Made by a program: the position numbers and the translations under genes
Notes under the pieces: model-generated
The model's database searches: none
What the model was told of the DNA's origin: nothing
What the model saw: the letters and a program-made list of their open reading frames with translations, nothing else
Part shown: piece by piece, positions 48,709 through 60,101 of the stretch
Numbering within the stretch: the first letter of the stretch is position 1
Layout: each line of letters starts with the position of its first letter
Origin: Cryptomeria japonica
Taxonomy: Eukaryota; Streptophyta; Pinopsida; Cupressales; Cupressaceae
DNA: 64,000 bases
Assembly: GCF_030272615.1 (NCBI RefSeq)
Contig: NC_081410.1
Span: 142,134,849-142,198,848 of the forward strand
Reading direction: 5' to 3'

Positions 48709-50677
48709 ATGAGCTCCCAAGGCATGAGTGAGGATGAGATGGAAATCCATTCTCATAGTGAGAATGATTTAGAATTTGAACCTGAAAATGAAGGGGGTGA
48801 CCATGGGGCTGATCTTGGAGCCCAATCTAGTTCTATGGCGAGTGCACCAGCTAGTATAGGTTGCCCTTCAGAGTTGTTGGCACCGTATGCTAGGGGTCCT
48901 TTTGATCCTAAGTCTCCTCTCAAACAGTTTACTTCAAGAATATTAGTACAAGGCACATCACATTCAAGTGGGGGAACAAGGAAGTGGAAGTGCAACATTT
49001 GTGACACTGAATGGTTTGGTAGCATTAGTAGGGTGAATGCACACTTTCTTTTTTGGAGAGGAAAAGGTGTGAGACATTGTAAGTTTTTGGAGGAAGCTAC
49101 AAATATAAACTACAGAATTGAGTTTAACAGGATTCGGGGGGTTCCAGATGACAAATATTTCAATGCCTACTACTTTGTCTGCCAGGGCAGCCCTTCAGCA
49201 CAGCCAGAATCCGCCACATACTTCTCATGCTTCGCAAATGGGAGGAATGATGTTTGGATCTCCATCCACTTCCACTTGCAAACATAGGTTGCAGACACCA
49301 TAGAGTAACCCCATTACAGATATGTTTAATGTGCAGCTAAGAGATGAGATAGATGAATCCATTGGCAAGTTCTTCTTTGCCAATGGCATTGCATTTCATG
49401 TTACATGGTCTCCTTATTATAGGGAGATAATGGCTATGGTGGCGAAGGGAGGACCATCTTATGTGCCACTAGGGGAGACGAAAATGAGGACCTTGATCTT
49501 GGATAAATGCTATTCCAAGATCAATATTTTGATGGAGAAGATGAAGGCATGTTGGGTGGCATCGAGGTGCAGCATAGTTATGGATGGGTAGACGGACACT
49601 AGCCATCATCCACTCATCAACATCATGGTCACATGTGCAGAGGGCCCATACTTCCTTAGAGCAATTGATTGTACAGGGTATCGTAAAGATGCTGATTTCC
49701 AATTTGAGGTCCTCAGGGAGGCTATTGAGGAGGTTGGGCCACAAAATGTGGTCCAAGTAGTGACAGATGCAGCCCATATGTGTAGAGCAGCAGGGAGACT
49801 CATTGAGGCAGCCTATAGACACATTTGGTGGACCCCATGTTGTGTGCATGCCATGAACAATGCACTCAAGAACATGGGGAAGATTGACTGGATTAGAGGA
49901 GTGGTCACCGATACGAGAGATGTGCAGATGTTTATCTGCAACCACCACACTTCACATGCACTCTTCAGGACCTTCGCGAAGGAGTTCTTGAAACCAGTTG
50001 AGACCAGATATGCATCCTATTTCATTCTCTTGGAGAGAATGATTGAGTTGCAAGATGAGGGCTATTGTGCTTGACCAGATGAGGGCTACTGTGCGAGTGA
50101 AGGACCCCTCTCTAGCATTCTACAATGAGCGAATCCGGCCTATCATTCAGCGTAGATGGAACAAGTTGAACACTCCTTTGCATATGGCTGCCTTTGCCTT
50201 GAATCCTAAGTGGTACAAGACTAGACCAGGTAGAGTGACACTGATTCAGGACGACGAGGTGAAGGCGGGTTTCTTTAGGTGCGTAGAGAAGATGTTTGAT
50301 TCCAAAATGCCGACACAATTCGCACTGAGTGGGGAAGATTTGCCACTCTTAGAGGTTATTCAGATGCGGCAAAGATGGATATAGAAACTATGGCACAGGA
50401 GGACCCACTTTTGTGGTGGAATTGTCATGGCCCGAAATCTTTGACCACCACTCTAGCCATCCGTCTACTATCCCAGGTTTCTAGTTTTTCAACTGCCGAG
50501 AGGAACTGGTCTACATATAGCTTCATCCACTCTCTTAAGAGGAACAGACTTACCTCTAAGAGAGCAGAGAAGCTTGTGGCTGTACACAATGCTTTGCGTC
50601 TCATGGACCGCAAGACACTTGTGTACAAGGAGAGTCCAGCGACACGATGGGATGTAGAGCCAGAGGAGCCTTCATAG
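48709..50677 (+). pseudogene. hAT transposase (BED finger, DUF659, hATC), broken
   Basis: The ATG at 48709 (MSSQGMSEDE) follows a probable leader intron. A BED-type zinc finger lies at about 48985-49080 (WKCNICDTEWFG ... RHC). A DUF659-like region follows from about 49322 (FFFANGIAFHV, GPQNVVQVVTDAA), with a W-to-stop change at 49592 in the DGWTDT motif. After a frameshift near 50070 comes the hATC dimerisation region from about 50400 (DPLLWWNCHG, SSFSTAERNWSTYSFIHS). Frames also change near 49120 and 50375. An intact protein would bind the subterminal arrays and cut at the element ends. This one is not functional. Confidence 0.88.
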
Positions 50678-52759
50678 ATTGATAAGGATGATCCTACGAC
50701 TTCAGATGTAAGGCTAGTTGGTGTGAGCTTGAGGGATCTTGATCTTCAGGAGTCCAGCAATTCTAGTGAGGAGTTCGCAGATGATTAGAGGCCTCCATTA
50801 GCTACATTTTGAGTTTTGTCATTTTGTCTTTGACTCTAGTCTCTTTTGTAATGCTATTGCTATTAGTATTTGTATTTGGCTACTCATTGCAATGATGAAT
50901 CATGTAATCATCTTTATTATTATAGACTTTGCAATGGCATCAGATATTCATATTTTCCTTTTTCGATATAATAGAAATCTCCAATTTGACAATTTCATTT
51001 GTAAAATTTTATTTAGCAATTCATAATTAGCATTGAAGAAAACTTGCTATTTAGATTTAATATTTCAAATTTCCTATAGTTTCATTTGAAATGTTATTCT
51101 TATACTATTATATTGTCATAAATCTTTTCAAAACTAGTTTTTCAAGTACTATATGTATATGTATAACTATATCAGCACCACCACCCCGCCACCCCCCTGC
51201 CGCCGTCCCCAAACTTAGGCCCTTGGTCCCCTCGCCCCCCCGCCCCCAACGCTGATGGAACACTGTATAATCCTCAACAAAATGGAATTGCTGAAAGAAA
51301 GAACAAGTTTATTGTTAAGCCAGCGAAGGCCATGATCCACAATCAAGGTCTTCAAATATTTCTTTGGGCATAAGCTTGCAAGACAGCTGTTTATGTTCAG
51401 AATCGTAGTTCACATCAAATTCTAGATAATATGACACCTGAAGAAGCTTTCACAGGTTCTAAACTAGATATTAGTCATCTCAGAATTTTTGGATGTCCAG
51501 TGTATATTCATGATCCAAAAGATAAGAGAACTAAGTTAGAACCTTCAAGAAAGAAAGGCATTTTTGTTGGTTATAGTGAATCATCAAAAGCATACAGAAT
51601 TTACATTCCAAGTCAAAAGCAAATTCAAATCAACAGAGATGTCTCTTTTGAAGAAGATGTAGCTTGCAAAAAGTCTAAAGAATCTAATATGGAAATTGAT
51701 AGAGAAGATCGTGTGCCCTCTCAACATATGGATATGGCTGTCCCGAATTCCCCTTCAAAGATTCAGAGGGAGACTACAGAGTTAGAAGATTTTGTTGATC
51801 CCGTTGATCCTTTAGATACTACTGCTGATTCAAGTAATGCTTCAGCTGATAAGAAGAGACCTTCGTGGGCCAGGCATACTATGCAAGAGGCTGAAAAATA
51901 TGCAGCCCCACGTGGCATTTTCAGGGAAAGTAAAAGACCTCATAAGTTTGCAGGATATGTTGATTTGATGAGTCATATTATAGCATCTGAGCCTTCAAGT
52001 TTTGAGGAGGCTTCAAAACAACAAGTATGGAAGGATGCCATGATGGAGGAGTACCAATCCATAATCAAGAATGATGTGGAACATAGTTCCTAGGCCCAAA
52101 AGTAAATCTATTGTTTCTTCTAAGTGGCTGTTCAAAATTAAACATGCAGCTGACGGGAGTATTGAAAAATATAAAGCTAGATTCATAGCTAGAGGTTTTT
52201 TCTCAAAAGGAAGGTATAGACTATGAGGAAACTTTTGCTCTCGTAGCTCGGTACACTTCTATCAGAACTATTATTGCTTTTACAGCAGTTAAAGGGTGGA
52301 AATTACATCAGATGGACGTAAAGACAACATTCTTGAATAGTATAATTGAAGAAGTTTTTATTGAGCAGCCAGATGGTTTTGTGGTTCATGAAAAAAAATC
52401 ACATGTATGCAGATTGAAAAAGGCCTTGTATGGCCTTAAGCAAGCTCCGCATGCATGGTATGAAAGAATTGATCATTATTTGTTGAGCTTGGATTTTCTC
52501 AAAAATGATGCAGATCCAAATATCCACTTCAAGGTAATTGATGATAAAGCCTTAATTCTAGTTCTATATGTTGATGATTTATTTAATTGGAGAGGACGAT
52601 CTCATTTGAACATGTAAGAAAGAGTTAGCTTCTGAATTCAAGATGAAAGATCTTGGTTTGATGCATTATTTTCTTGGTTTAGAAGTGTGGCAAAGATCAA
52701 ATGAAGTCATATTGAGTCAAGGAAAATATGCCATTGACATTTTGAAAAGATTTTGTATG

Positions 52760-53823
52760 TGTTGATGTGTATTTTGTACACAATCATACACAGAATAAAA
52801 TACCCAAGGGTACCTTATCCTCTCTTGAATAAAGTCTCTGATTGCTGAAGATGTGGCAAAAAAGGATCAATCAGGGTGACTCCAATGTTCTTTTATGTAG
52901 GGTCTCTACGTGTGGATAAGCACCAGTGGTCGTTGTGATTGTTGTTTCATCAAGGGGACTTACGTATCCGATTTGCAGGAACAAGATTTCCTAATACTAA
53001 TGAATTCCCAAAAAGATCAAAAGGGTAGGGCTTGCAAGAGATAAACTCTAATCTAATCCTAAGAACAACTCAATGTAGGCTAGACTTGGCAAGATTCTAC
53101 CAACTTCGGTATTGCCAAGGAATTACAACTTTACTGAAACTGATGCGATCTTCTAAGGTAACAAATGATCTTTCAATTCACCAAGGATCATGGACACTAC
53201 CACGAAGGCACATATCCAAAGCTCAATGACGATTGAAGGTTTGAGTAATTCAAGTCTCTCCAGTTGACCACACAAGGCGTTCCTACAATCAGTAAGAAGC
53301 TAGTGGTTTGGAATGTGAATCTCACCAAAGATCAAGCCCAACACTTAGTCCTTCAAACTTAAATACTACTTTGACTGAGAATGATTCAAGAAAGTAAACA
53401 ACCATGAAGATAACCACAAGAATTGCAATAAAACACCATAACTTCAATATTTTATTGATCTCAAAGCCATCATAAACAACAATTGTTTGAAATTCCTTCT
53501 TCAAAGCTCAATCTTGCTACAAAATAACTTGCTTCTAAAAACTCTAAACTCTAACTATTTCTTATTGCTCTCTTAATTCTATTTCTATATCTCTGTATCA
53601 AAAGGAATGAGGGTATAAATAGCATCCTCAATTACAATGAACGGTCCAGATCGAAAGAAGATCAATGGCCAAGATTATGACACCTAAACCCTAATTAGGG
53701 TTTATTACAAATAGCCCCTTTTTTATTGAACAATATTAAATGCATAGCCAAATATTAAATTTGGCACAAAAAACCTAGGAGACATAGACCAATGACAATT
53801 AAGGTGCCACATCATCTATAACA
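52760..53823 (-). repeat. LTR-like terminal module of the 7.3-kb element
   Basis: Read on the minus strand it goes from TGTTATAGATG to CATCAACA, with a TATA-like GCTATTTATACCC (about 53611-53623). A polyadenylation signal AATAAAATATT follows about 160 nt downstream (53445-53456). That is the order of U3, R and U5. The same module recurs at 60621. The unknown ORF ends just inside it. Confidence 0.6.
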
Positions 53824-56800
53824 ACCTTTCTTCTAGAATCTTATTCCCTTTCCAATGCTCCTTTTTAGCATATGCAATGAATCTAGACACGATTCCTTCG
53901 ATCTCAGCAATTGGAATCTCGGGAAGATTCCTCATTCGTTCCTCCAAGTGGATGACCTGATCGAAAGCCTTGAGAAGAGCAGTGTCCCATCCAGGTTCAA
54001 GTTCTTTGATCTTCTCAATTAGGAGCATGGTGGCAAACATCTGATCTCGTTGCTCATCTGTAATAACATTCTCATCTTTGCAAAAGATGACCTTGACTCT
54101 TTCTTCTAATTCTTGCAAATCCACATCTGTCTCAACTGCAATCCTCCTGCCAAGAATAGTACATAATACTTCAAACACTTTGTCCTAGATCGGATGGATA
54201 ATCTCTTCAACTTGATTGCATTTGTTGCTGATGTCCTCAAAAAGAACTTCCTTCATCTGGAGTAAAGTTGACCATTGGAGTAAACTATGAGGTCCTCCAT
54301 CCATTATCTTTTCTTGTGCTAGGACCTTCCTTGATGTTTGTCTGATTACTTGCAGGACAGGAATGATAACATCCTTAGTATGAGCAAAAGCAGCTACCGT
54401 TATCATTAGGTTGTGGATGATCTCAAGAACCTGGATAGCTCGATGAATGGTCTGCATCATTCTTGTTGCAAATTCAATAGCAACTGTATGGGATTTGTCA
54501 ATCCAAGAGCTCATAAGCTGGACCAAACTCCTGACTCTCTCTGCCTCGCCAACTGATTCAAGGGGAAGTGCCTGTGCAGGAGATACTGCTGGATCCTGAC
54601 ATCTCAAAGGCTGATTGAGATGGCTAAAGTAGCCTCTCCAAGCACCGACCTCTCACTCAAGCTTTCTATTCTTTTCCATTTCTTCTCTAAGCTTGTCCTT
54701 AAGTGCCTCAAATGAATCAATGGCCTCATCCAATGTCTGCTCGGCTGTGAGTGGACCAAGCTCAAATGTCTCTACATCATACTCCTCTGCAAGGATTTCA
54801 CCTTCATACTTGTCCACTGCAGATCTTGTTTCTCTAACTTGTATCTCCTTAGGCAATGTTTCTTCTTCTCTGAGAGGAGATGTCACTTCGTCATCGTTCT
54901 TGTCTTCATGTAGCTCATTGACTTGGAGAGATCGGTTTGATGAACGTTGAGGTGCCTGTCCTTCTTCATGTTTATCATTCTGTACCATTGATTCCATAGA
55001 TTCCTCCATTTCAAGTGTCTTCTTCTCTTGTCGAGAAGATGTGCCGGATGAACGATCTCGATTGGCCTCTTGCTTCTTCTTGGAGGATTCCCTTTTCTCA
55101 GGTCTCTCCTTTCTCTTTGAGCCTCTAGGATGAGGATTACCCTCACTTACGCTTCGAAGGTTGCCTTCGCTTGTGCTTCTGGGATTAGGATTACCTTCAC
55201 TTACACTTGCTCCTCCTTCTCCTGGCCTTTCCTCCAAAGTAAAAGTCATAGATATGCCCTGCTCTCTCAACTTTTGATGTTGCACATCAACCCATCTGTG
55301 AGTACAAGACAAAACTGGAGCCATCAAGGCATCTAGATCCAAAATTTCAGGTTCATTCCGATCTAGCCTCACTGCTTTGCTTTCTCGGTCATAAGATGAT
55401 TGGAGATGTCTGCCACTGTCCTGAGCTTGGTCGGCCACTCTGTAAATTTTGCATTTCCTGATAAAGTCTAAAGGCAATCTGGAATGCATCTTTCTTTTCA
55501 CTTCAAGATCATCTGAGAGATTCATCACAAAGTCCTCTATCTGAGGTTCATGTCTGTATTTCCTTCCGACTGTCTCTTCTATATACCCATAAGGATCAAA
55601 ACTCTCTCTCATGGCAAAGAATGAAAATGAATATAAAGCTAACTCCTTTTCTGCATCATCCATGGCTAGAGCATTAGGACATACCTCAACTGAATTTCCT
55701 AGTATGATAGGAACAGGAACTCCATTCCCATGCCTGTGTCTGAATGCCTTTGCATACGCTGCCAACTGTCTAGTTACCTCAAGTAACACTATTCTGTCTG
55801 TCGGATATCTCGGCAACATGTAGGGAGGTGAAGGACATCCATGAACTCTAATATATGTAAACTTCTGAAATTGGATGAACCAAGCACCGTACCTCTTTAC
55901 AAGCTCTTGTGCATCTTGAGATAGTCGATTGTGAATCCCGCCTTGCAATGTCCTGGTGATGTTCATCGTGAAGGTCAATTGACCAACTTGTAGTCACTTC
56001 CTGGAGGATGATGCAAATGAACATAGGAATCACAAACTCTGACTTCCCCGTGCCCTCTTCCGATCACTCCTCTGTGAGGTAGTCCTGCATATTCAAAACT
56101 CCTTATCAAGGCATATATGATGTATGAACTCATGTGGAAAGACTTGGTAGCCTTCAGTCTTCTTAACTGCATGTCCAAGCAATGGCTAATCATTCTAGCC
56201 CAATGAATTGTTCCTTTTCCTTGAACTATCACTTGGATGAAGTAGAACATCCACTTCTCAAAATAGAAGGCTTGAGGAGCCCCTGTAACTCGGTTGAGTA
56301 ATGTTATCAAATCTCTGTACTCCTCCTGGAAGTCGATCCTATGTGGTGTGTTCGGAATCTTACTCAGGCGAGGACGGCTCTTGAGTAACCAATTCTTGTT
56401 GATGATGCTTAAGCAAGTGTCTGGATCATCTTCGTACATGGACCTGGCTCCTTCCAAACTTTTATAAATCATATCTTTATGTTCTGGCAGGTGAAGAGCT
56501 TCACTGATAGCCTCCTCTGAAAGATAAGCCAAAGTGTTTCCTTCCTTGGACACTATCGATCTGGACTGTGAATCATAATGGCGAGCACACTCGATCATCA
56601 ACTCATGGCACTGGATTGCTGGAGGGAAGCCGGCCGCCTTGATAATGCCACTTTCAATTATTCTCCTTGCGACAGGTGATGGCTTGCCAATGTAAGGGAC
56701 CTCTCGAAACTTCTTCACATTGAAGTTTCCCAGGTTGGTATCTCCAATGTTGCTCCACTTCGACACGATCTTGGTCTCCAATTCTTCGTTCTTTTGATCT

Positions 56801-56853
56801 TCCTTCATGAGGGCTGGACGACTGGTAGATGCTCCTGCCTTTGGGGTCGCCAT
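53816..56853 (-). pseudogene. Unknown ~1,010-codon ORF of the 7.3-kb element
   Basis: The ATG at 56853 (MATPKAGAST) follows a splice acceptor by 8 bases. The first ~290 codons are open to 55975; a frameshift there joins the next frame. That frame is open to 53816 except for TGA at 54655 and TAG at 54187. The N-terminal third looks globular (VPYIGKPSPVARRI; ALHLPEHKDMIY; FYFEKWMFYFIQVIVQGKG). A Ser/Arg/Lys/Glu-rich linker follows (about 55200-54900). The last third is helical (LVQLMSSWIDKSHTVAIEFA). The arrangement recalls the 'putative plant transposon protein' family, but that is a guess. Few lesions over 3 kb suggest it was coding until fairly recently. Confidence 0.55.
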
Positions 56854-56861
56854 CGTGACAC

Positions 56862-57078
56862 CTACACAACATTTCATAATGAGTAATGGATTTTGCAATA
56901 TAGAAATATAGATTAGATTAAAGATTGAATTTTAGGAAACTTCATGATAAATCCTTGAATTATCATTTCCTAAATATAATGATGCAATTTTGGAATGCAA
57001 GATTCAAATTTCAAAATTCAAGATTGAGGCTAGGACGATTCAAAATTCAAAATTTGGACAAGGGAGATCTTGCCATAC
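56862..57078 (-). other. Probable leader intron of the unknown ORF
   Basis: Minus-strand donor AAG|GTATGGCA at 57078 and acceptor TTGTGTAG at 56862, 217 bp. The same donor (GTATGGCA, 62307-62314) and acceptor (62113) are kept in the sibling element, although the sequence between has drifted. That supports real splicing. Confidence 0.55.
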
Positions 57079-57386
57079 CTTTCTTGAGAACTAACTCTAA
57101 AAAAGATGCAAAATTAGGAAATTTGCCTAGGCAAAATGAAAATTGGAGTCTTCAACGTGAGCTTCGCCTAGCAAATGCGCCTCCTTTATCAACTTCACCA
57201 CCCTTGGGGTCTTCAACGCCTTAAGGGAAAATTCGCTCCCACTCTATCCTCCAATAAAGTTCGCACTCTTCCTTGGATGGAAATTTCGCTCCTCTCCTTG
57301 GATCAAAATTCGCTCCCTCTATTGCTCTTCCAAATTCGCATGTAACAATGATTGAATGATGTTTTAAAATGCTTCAAAGTACCCTT

Positions 57387-57397
57387 CTTATATAGGC
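57387..57397 (-). promoter_or_regulatory. TATA box of the unknown ORF
   Basis: Minus strand CCTATATAAGAAGG, about 540 bp upstream of the ORF start and upstream of the leader intron. The sibling has CTCTATATATTGAAGG in the same place (62676-62687). Confidence 0.55.
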
Positions 57398-57732
57398 GCT
57401 CATCTCCTTAATTACCCATAGGCCGACTTTTAGAAATAAGGCAAATAATAAATAAAATTTAAATAAAAATGGAGGCCGACTTTCATAAAAAATATGGAAA
57501 TATAACCCCAAGCGCTCTCCCTTTTAATTTAATAATTAATTAATTTAAATGCCTTTGTAATTAATAATTTCGATTTTTAAAAAAAGGCCAAATTAATTAT
57601 TAAATGCCTTATGCGCTATTTTAAATGCCAATTTAATTAAATAATTCAAAGTTTTTATCGAATTTTAGCATTTAATGTACTTCAAAATTTATTGGCGCCA
57701 AAACATGAGAGATATAAGGGATACTAACCACA

Positions 57733-59648
57733 TCGCTCTGGTCCCTGGGAGAGGGACAGGAGCGCCTTAGCCAACTTGGATTGATTTTCACGTTCAAAGT
57801 CACTTCCTTTACGTCAAACTGGGATCTTCATTCGTAACTTGGAGTTTGATCTATTCAATTTTTTGAAATGAATGCCTCTTAGACCCTTTTCGCTCTGGTC
57901 CCTTGGTGAGGGACAGGAGCGATTTTTGCTTTTACTCCTTGGTCCTTGTCTTTTGAATCGCCAAATCAACTTGCGAGGTAGGCAATGATCATCTTTGTTT
58001 GTTCCACGCATGCCAATCTTGTCCTTTGCAAAGCAAACTCGATATTCTGGAGATTTTCGCCCTGGTCCTTGACTGAGGGACAGGAGCGAACTTTACATTT
58101 TAGCCAAAATTTGCCGAGCCTTGGGGTCAATTCCTTGTTTATCATCATCGAAAGGCGTTCCTCACCTTGCACAATTCTTGCCTTGGCGTGATTCTGGAGG
58201 GAGATGTTTGATTTCATAGAAATCGCCTTGGTCCTTGACTGAAGGACAGGAGCGATTTTGTATTTATGGCACAAAATTGTTGATTTTTGACGTTAACTCC
58301 TTGTTCATCATCTTGTTAAAGACATTTGGGATCTTGCATGACCTTGCCTTGACGTAGTTTTTTGAAGGGAACGGTTGACTTTATTGAAATCGCTTTGGTC
58401 CTTGACTGAAGGACAGGAGCGCCACTTTGTTCTTTGTGCGAACCCTTGATCATATCGACTTCCAATTTCCCTCAAAGCGAAAAACGTTGTTTCTTATTCC
58501 TTCTTGAGTCTTGCAAACGATAGTAATACTCTAAAATTAGGCACACTTGAAGAGTTCGCTCTGGTCCCTGGGAGAGGGACAGGAGCGATTTAGGCAATTC
58601 CATCAAGTTCTGTGGTCCTTTGCAACTTCGTTCTCCTTTAAAGCATTCCAAACATCATTTTGACTTCGTGTCTTGACTTGGACCCATTCAAATTCGGAGG
58701 GAGAGGCTAGATAACCAAGATTTCGCCCTGGTCCCTTGGAGAGGGACAGGAGCGATTTTGCATTTATAAGCTTATTTGTGTTTCGCCAACTTTCAAAATC
58801 ATCTTCAACGGGGTGATCACGCCTTCCTTCCTTCATGTCAAACTTGAAACTTGTTTCGCTCTTGCTAAAAACTTGCCTTTTAAGAAAATCGCTCTGGTCC
58901 CTTGGAGAGGGACAGGAGCTACCTTGAAAAATTCGCCCTGGTCCCTGGGAGAGGGACAGGAGCGAACTTCTGTCTTGGGTCAATTTTCTCCTTCGTGGTC
59001 CATCCAAGTTATATTCAATGGAAAAAACGTACTTTACTTGATCTCTTCCAAGTCACGAAATCATTTAATCTTGCAAGAATAAGGCAAACTTGGTGTTCAA
59101 GCTCCAGTCCTTCAGTGAGGGACAGGAGCGATTTTGTCATTTTAGCATATTTCCTTGTTTGCAAATTACTTCAAATTATCTTCAATGGATGAAACATGTC
59201 CTCCTTGATCTCCTCGAATCAAAAAATTGTCTTGGCCCTGCAAGGACAGTGCAACTTTGAGAAACAAGCTCCGCTCCTTCAATGAGGGACAAGAGCGATT
59301 TTTGTCCTTAAGGTCAAAAACTCAACTTTTCATTGCAAACGACTAAGTCTAGATACTCCATCATGTTGATTTCACCCCTTATTGCGTCCTTGACGCTTCA
59401 ATTTGATCAAGGCCAAAAAAATGCCCCAAGTAAACCATTTCGCCCTGGTCCCTGGGAGAGGGACAGGAGCAATTTGGCCTTAAACTTTAAAAATTTGCCA
59501 TTTTGAGTCTCAAAAAATCTTCAAAACCTTCAATCCATGCTCGATTGCATCTCCTGGCGACCCTGCACAAGACAAATGAAACAAGTCAATAACCAAGATG
59601 CATAAAATACCAATTTCGCCCTGGTCCTTGACTGAAGGACAGGAGCGA
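57733..59648 (-). repeat. Dispersed hairpin array, 13 copies of a ~33-nt unit
   Basis: Units start (plus coordinates) at about 57733, 57890, 58057, 58223, 58390, 58556, 58723, 58889, 58933, 59099, 59266, 59440 and 59616. Most are 33 nt and 166-167 bp apart; 58889 to 58933 is only 44 bp, and 57733 to 57890 is 157 bp. Each has TCGC(C/T)CTG, then GTCC(C/T)T, a 5-nt loop, A(A/G)GGAC, then AGGAGCGA. It folds on either strand into a stem closed by TCGC/GCGA and GTCC/GGAC. Spacer DNA is far more variable than the units. Confidence 0.9.
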
Positions 59649-60101
59649 TTTTGCCTCCATAGGCCAAAATATCAAGAATTTAGGCTTTCAGTCACTTCAC
59701 AAGGCATAATTAGGTCATCTCCAAGGCCAGGGGTCACTTATCAAACTTTCCAAAATTTGGTCAAAATTCACCCGGACAAAATTGCACAATTCCATCATCA
59801 ACACTTAGGTAAAATTTGAACTTGCTTTCAAAATTCCGACTGGACCTAGACAGAAACACCTGACATCCTGACAGACTCATCCTATTTCAAAATTGCAACC
59901 TACGGGAGGAAGCTCAATAATCTTCAAAATTTGACTAGACTTCGGCTTGAAAATATCAACAGGAAACCCTAAGGCTTAGCCCTAGTCCAGACGACTCACT
60001 CACTTACCCAAAACCTGAAAAGCAGAGAGAAGAACAGGCAAACCAAGCAAAAATGAGGGGGTCCCCATTTCAATGGGGCGATGTGTGAAATGGTCACAAC
60101 A

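Larger units (their letters stand above)
46847..51265 (+). mobile_element. hAT DNA transposon inside the copia-2 integrase
   Basis: 4,419 bp with a perfect 8-bp target duplication TATAATCC (46839-46846 and 51266-51273). Ends are CAATGTTCCA and, read inward from the right, CAGTGTTCCA. Both ends carry very GC-rich arrays of GGGGAC, GTCTC and GAGACG units, unlike the AT-rich middle. It encodes a broken BED/DUF659/hATC transposase and carries a solo LTR (47088-47964). The integrase protein resumes precisely after the right duplication (YNP, then QQNGIAER). Confidence 0.93.
46083..52759 (+). pseudogene. copia-2 integrase and reverse transcriptase, split by a hAT transposon
   Basis: The GAG-pre-integrase region (LWHKRFAHLN, about 46375) and the first integrase Asp (HFDLCGP) are left of the hAT element. 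The second Asp (RSDNGGEY, about 46755) is also on the left. The catalytic Glu (NGIAERKN, about 51290) is on the right. RT motifs follow: LFKIKHAADGSIEKYKARF near 52128, MDVKTTFLN near 52315, ALYGLKQAPHAWYER near 52425 and YVDD near 52568. Several stops and frameshifts occur. The piece ends at KRFCM, where the 7.3-kb element entered. Confidence 0.9.
52760..60101 (-). mobile_element. Unclassified 7.3-kb TG...CA element with unknown ORF and hairpin array
   Basis: It is bounded by TGTTGATGTG on the left and GGTCACAACA on the right. A perfect 5-bp duplication GTATG flanks it (52755-52759 and 60102-60106). The copia-2 protein runs on exactly across the site (KRFCM, then LECKSMATP). On the minus strand the order is: TGTTGTGACC end, hairpin array (59648-57733), TATA box (about 57390), leader exon, 217-bp intron, ~1,010-codon ORF, then a ~1.06-kb LTR-like tail ending CATCAACA. 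The two ends are not copies of one another, so this is not a standard two-LTR element. No RT, integrase or transposase motif was seen. A giant solo LTR with an ORF in its U3 fits best. Confidence 0.7.

Noticed and set aside
58813-59192. Overlapping plus-strand ORFs rich in PWSL and EGQER words
   Set aside because: These are readings of the repeated hairpin units and spacers; the element's transcription signals are on the minus strand.
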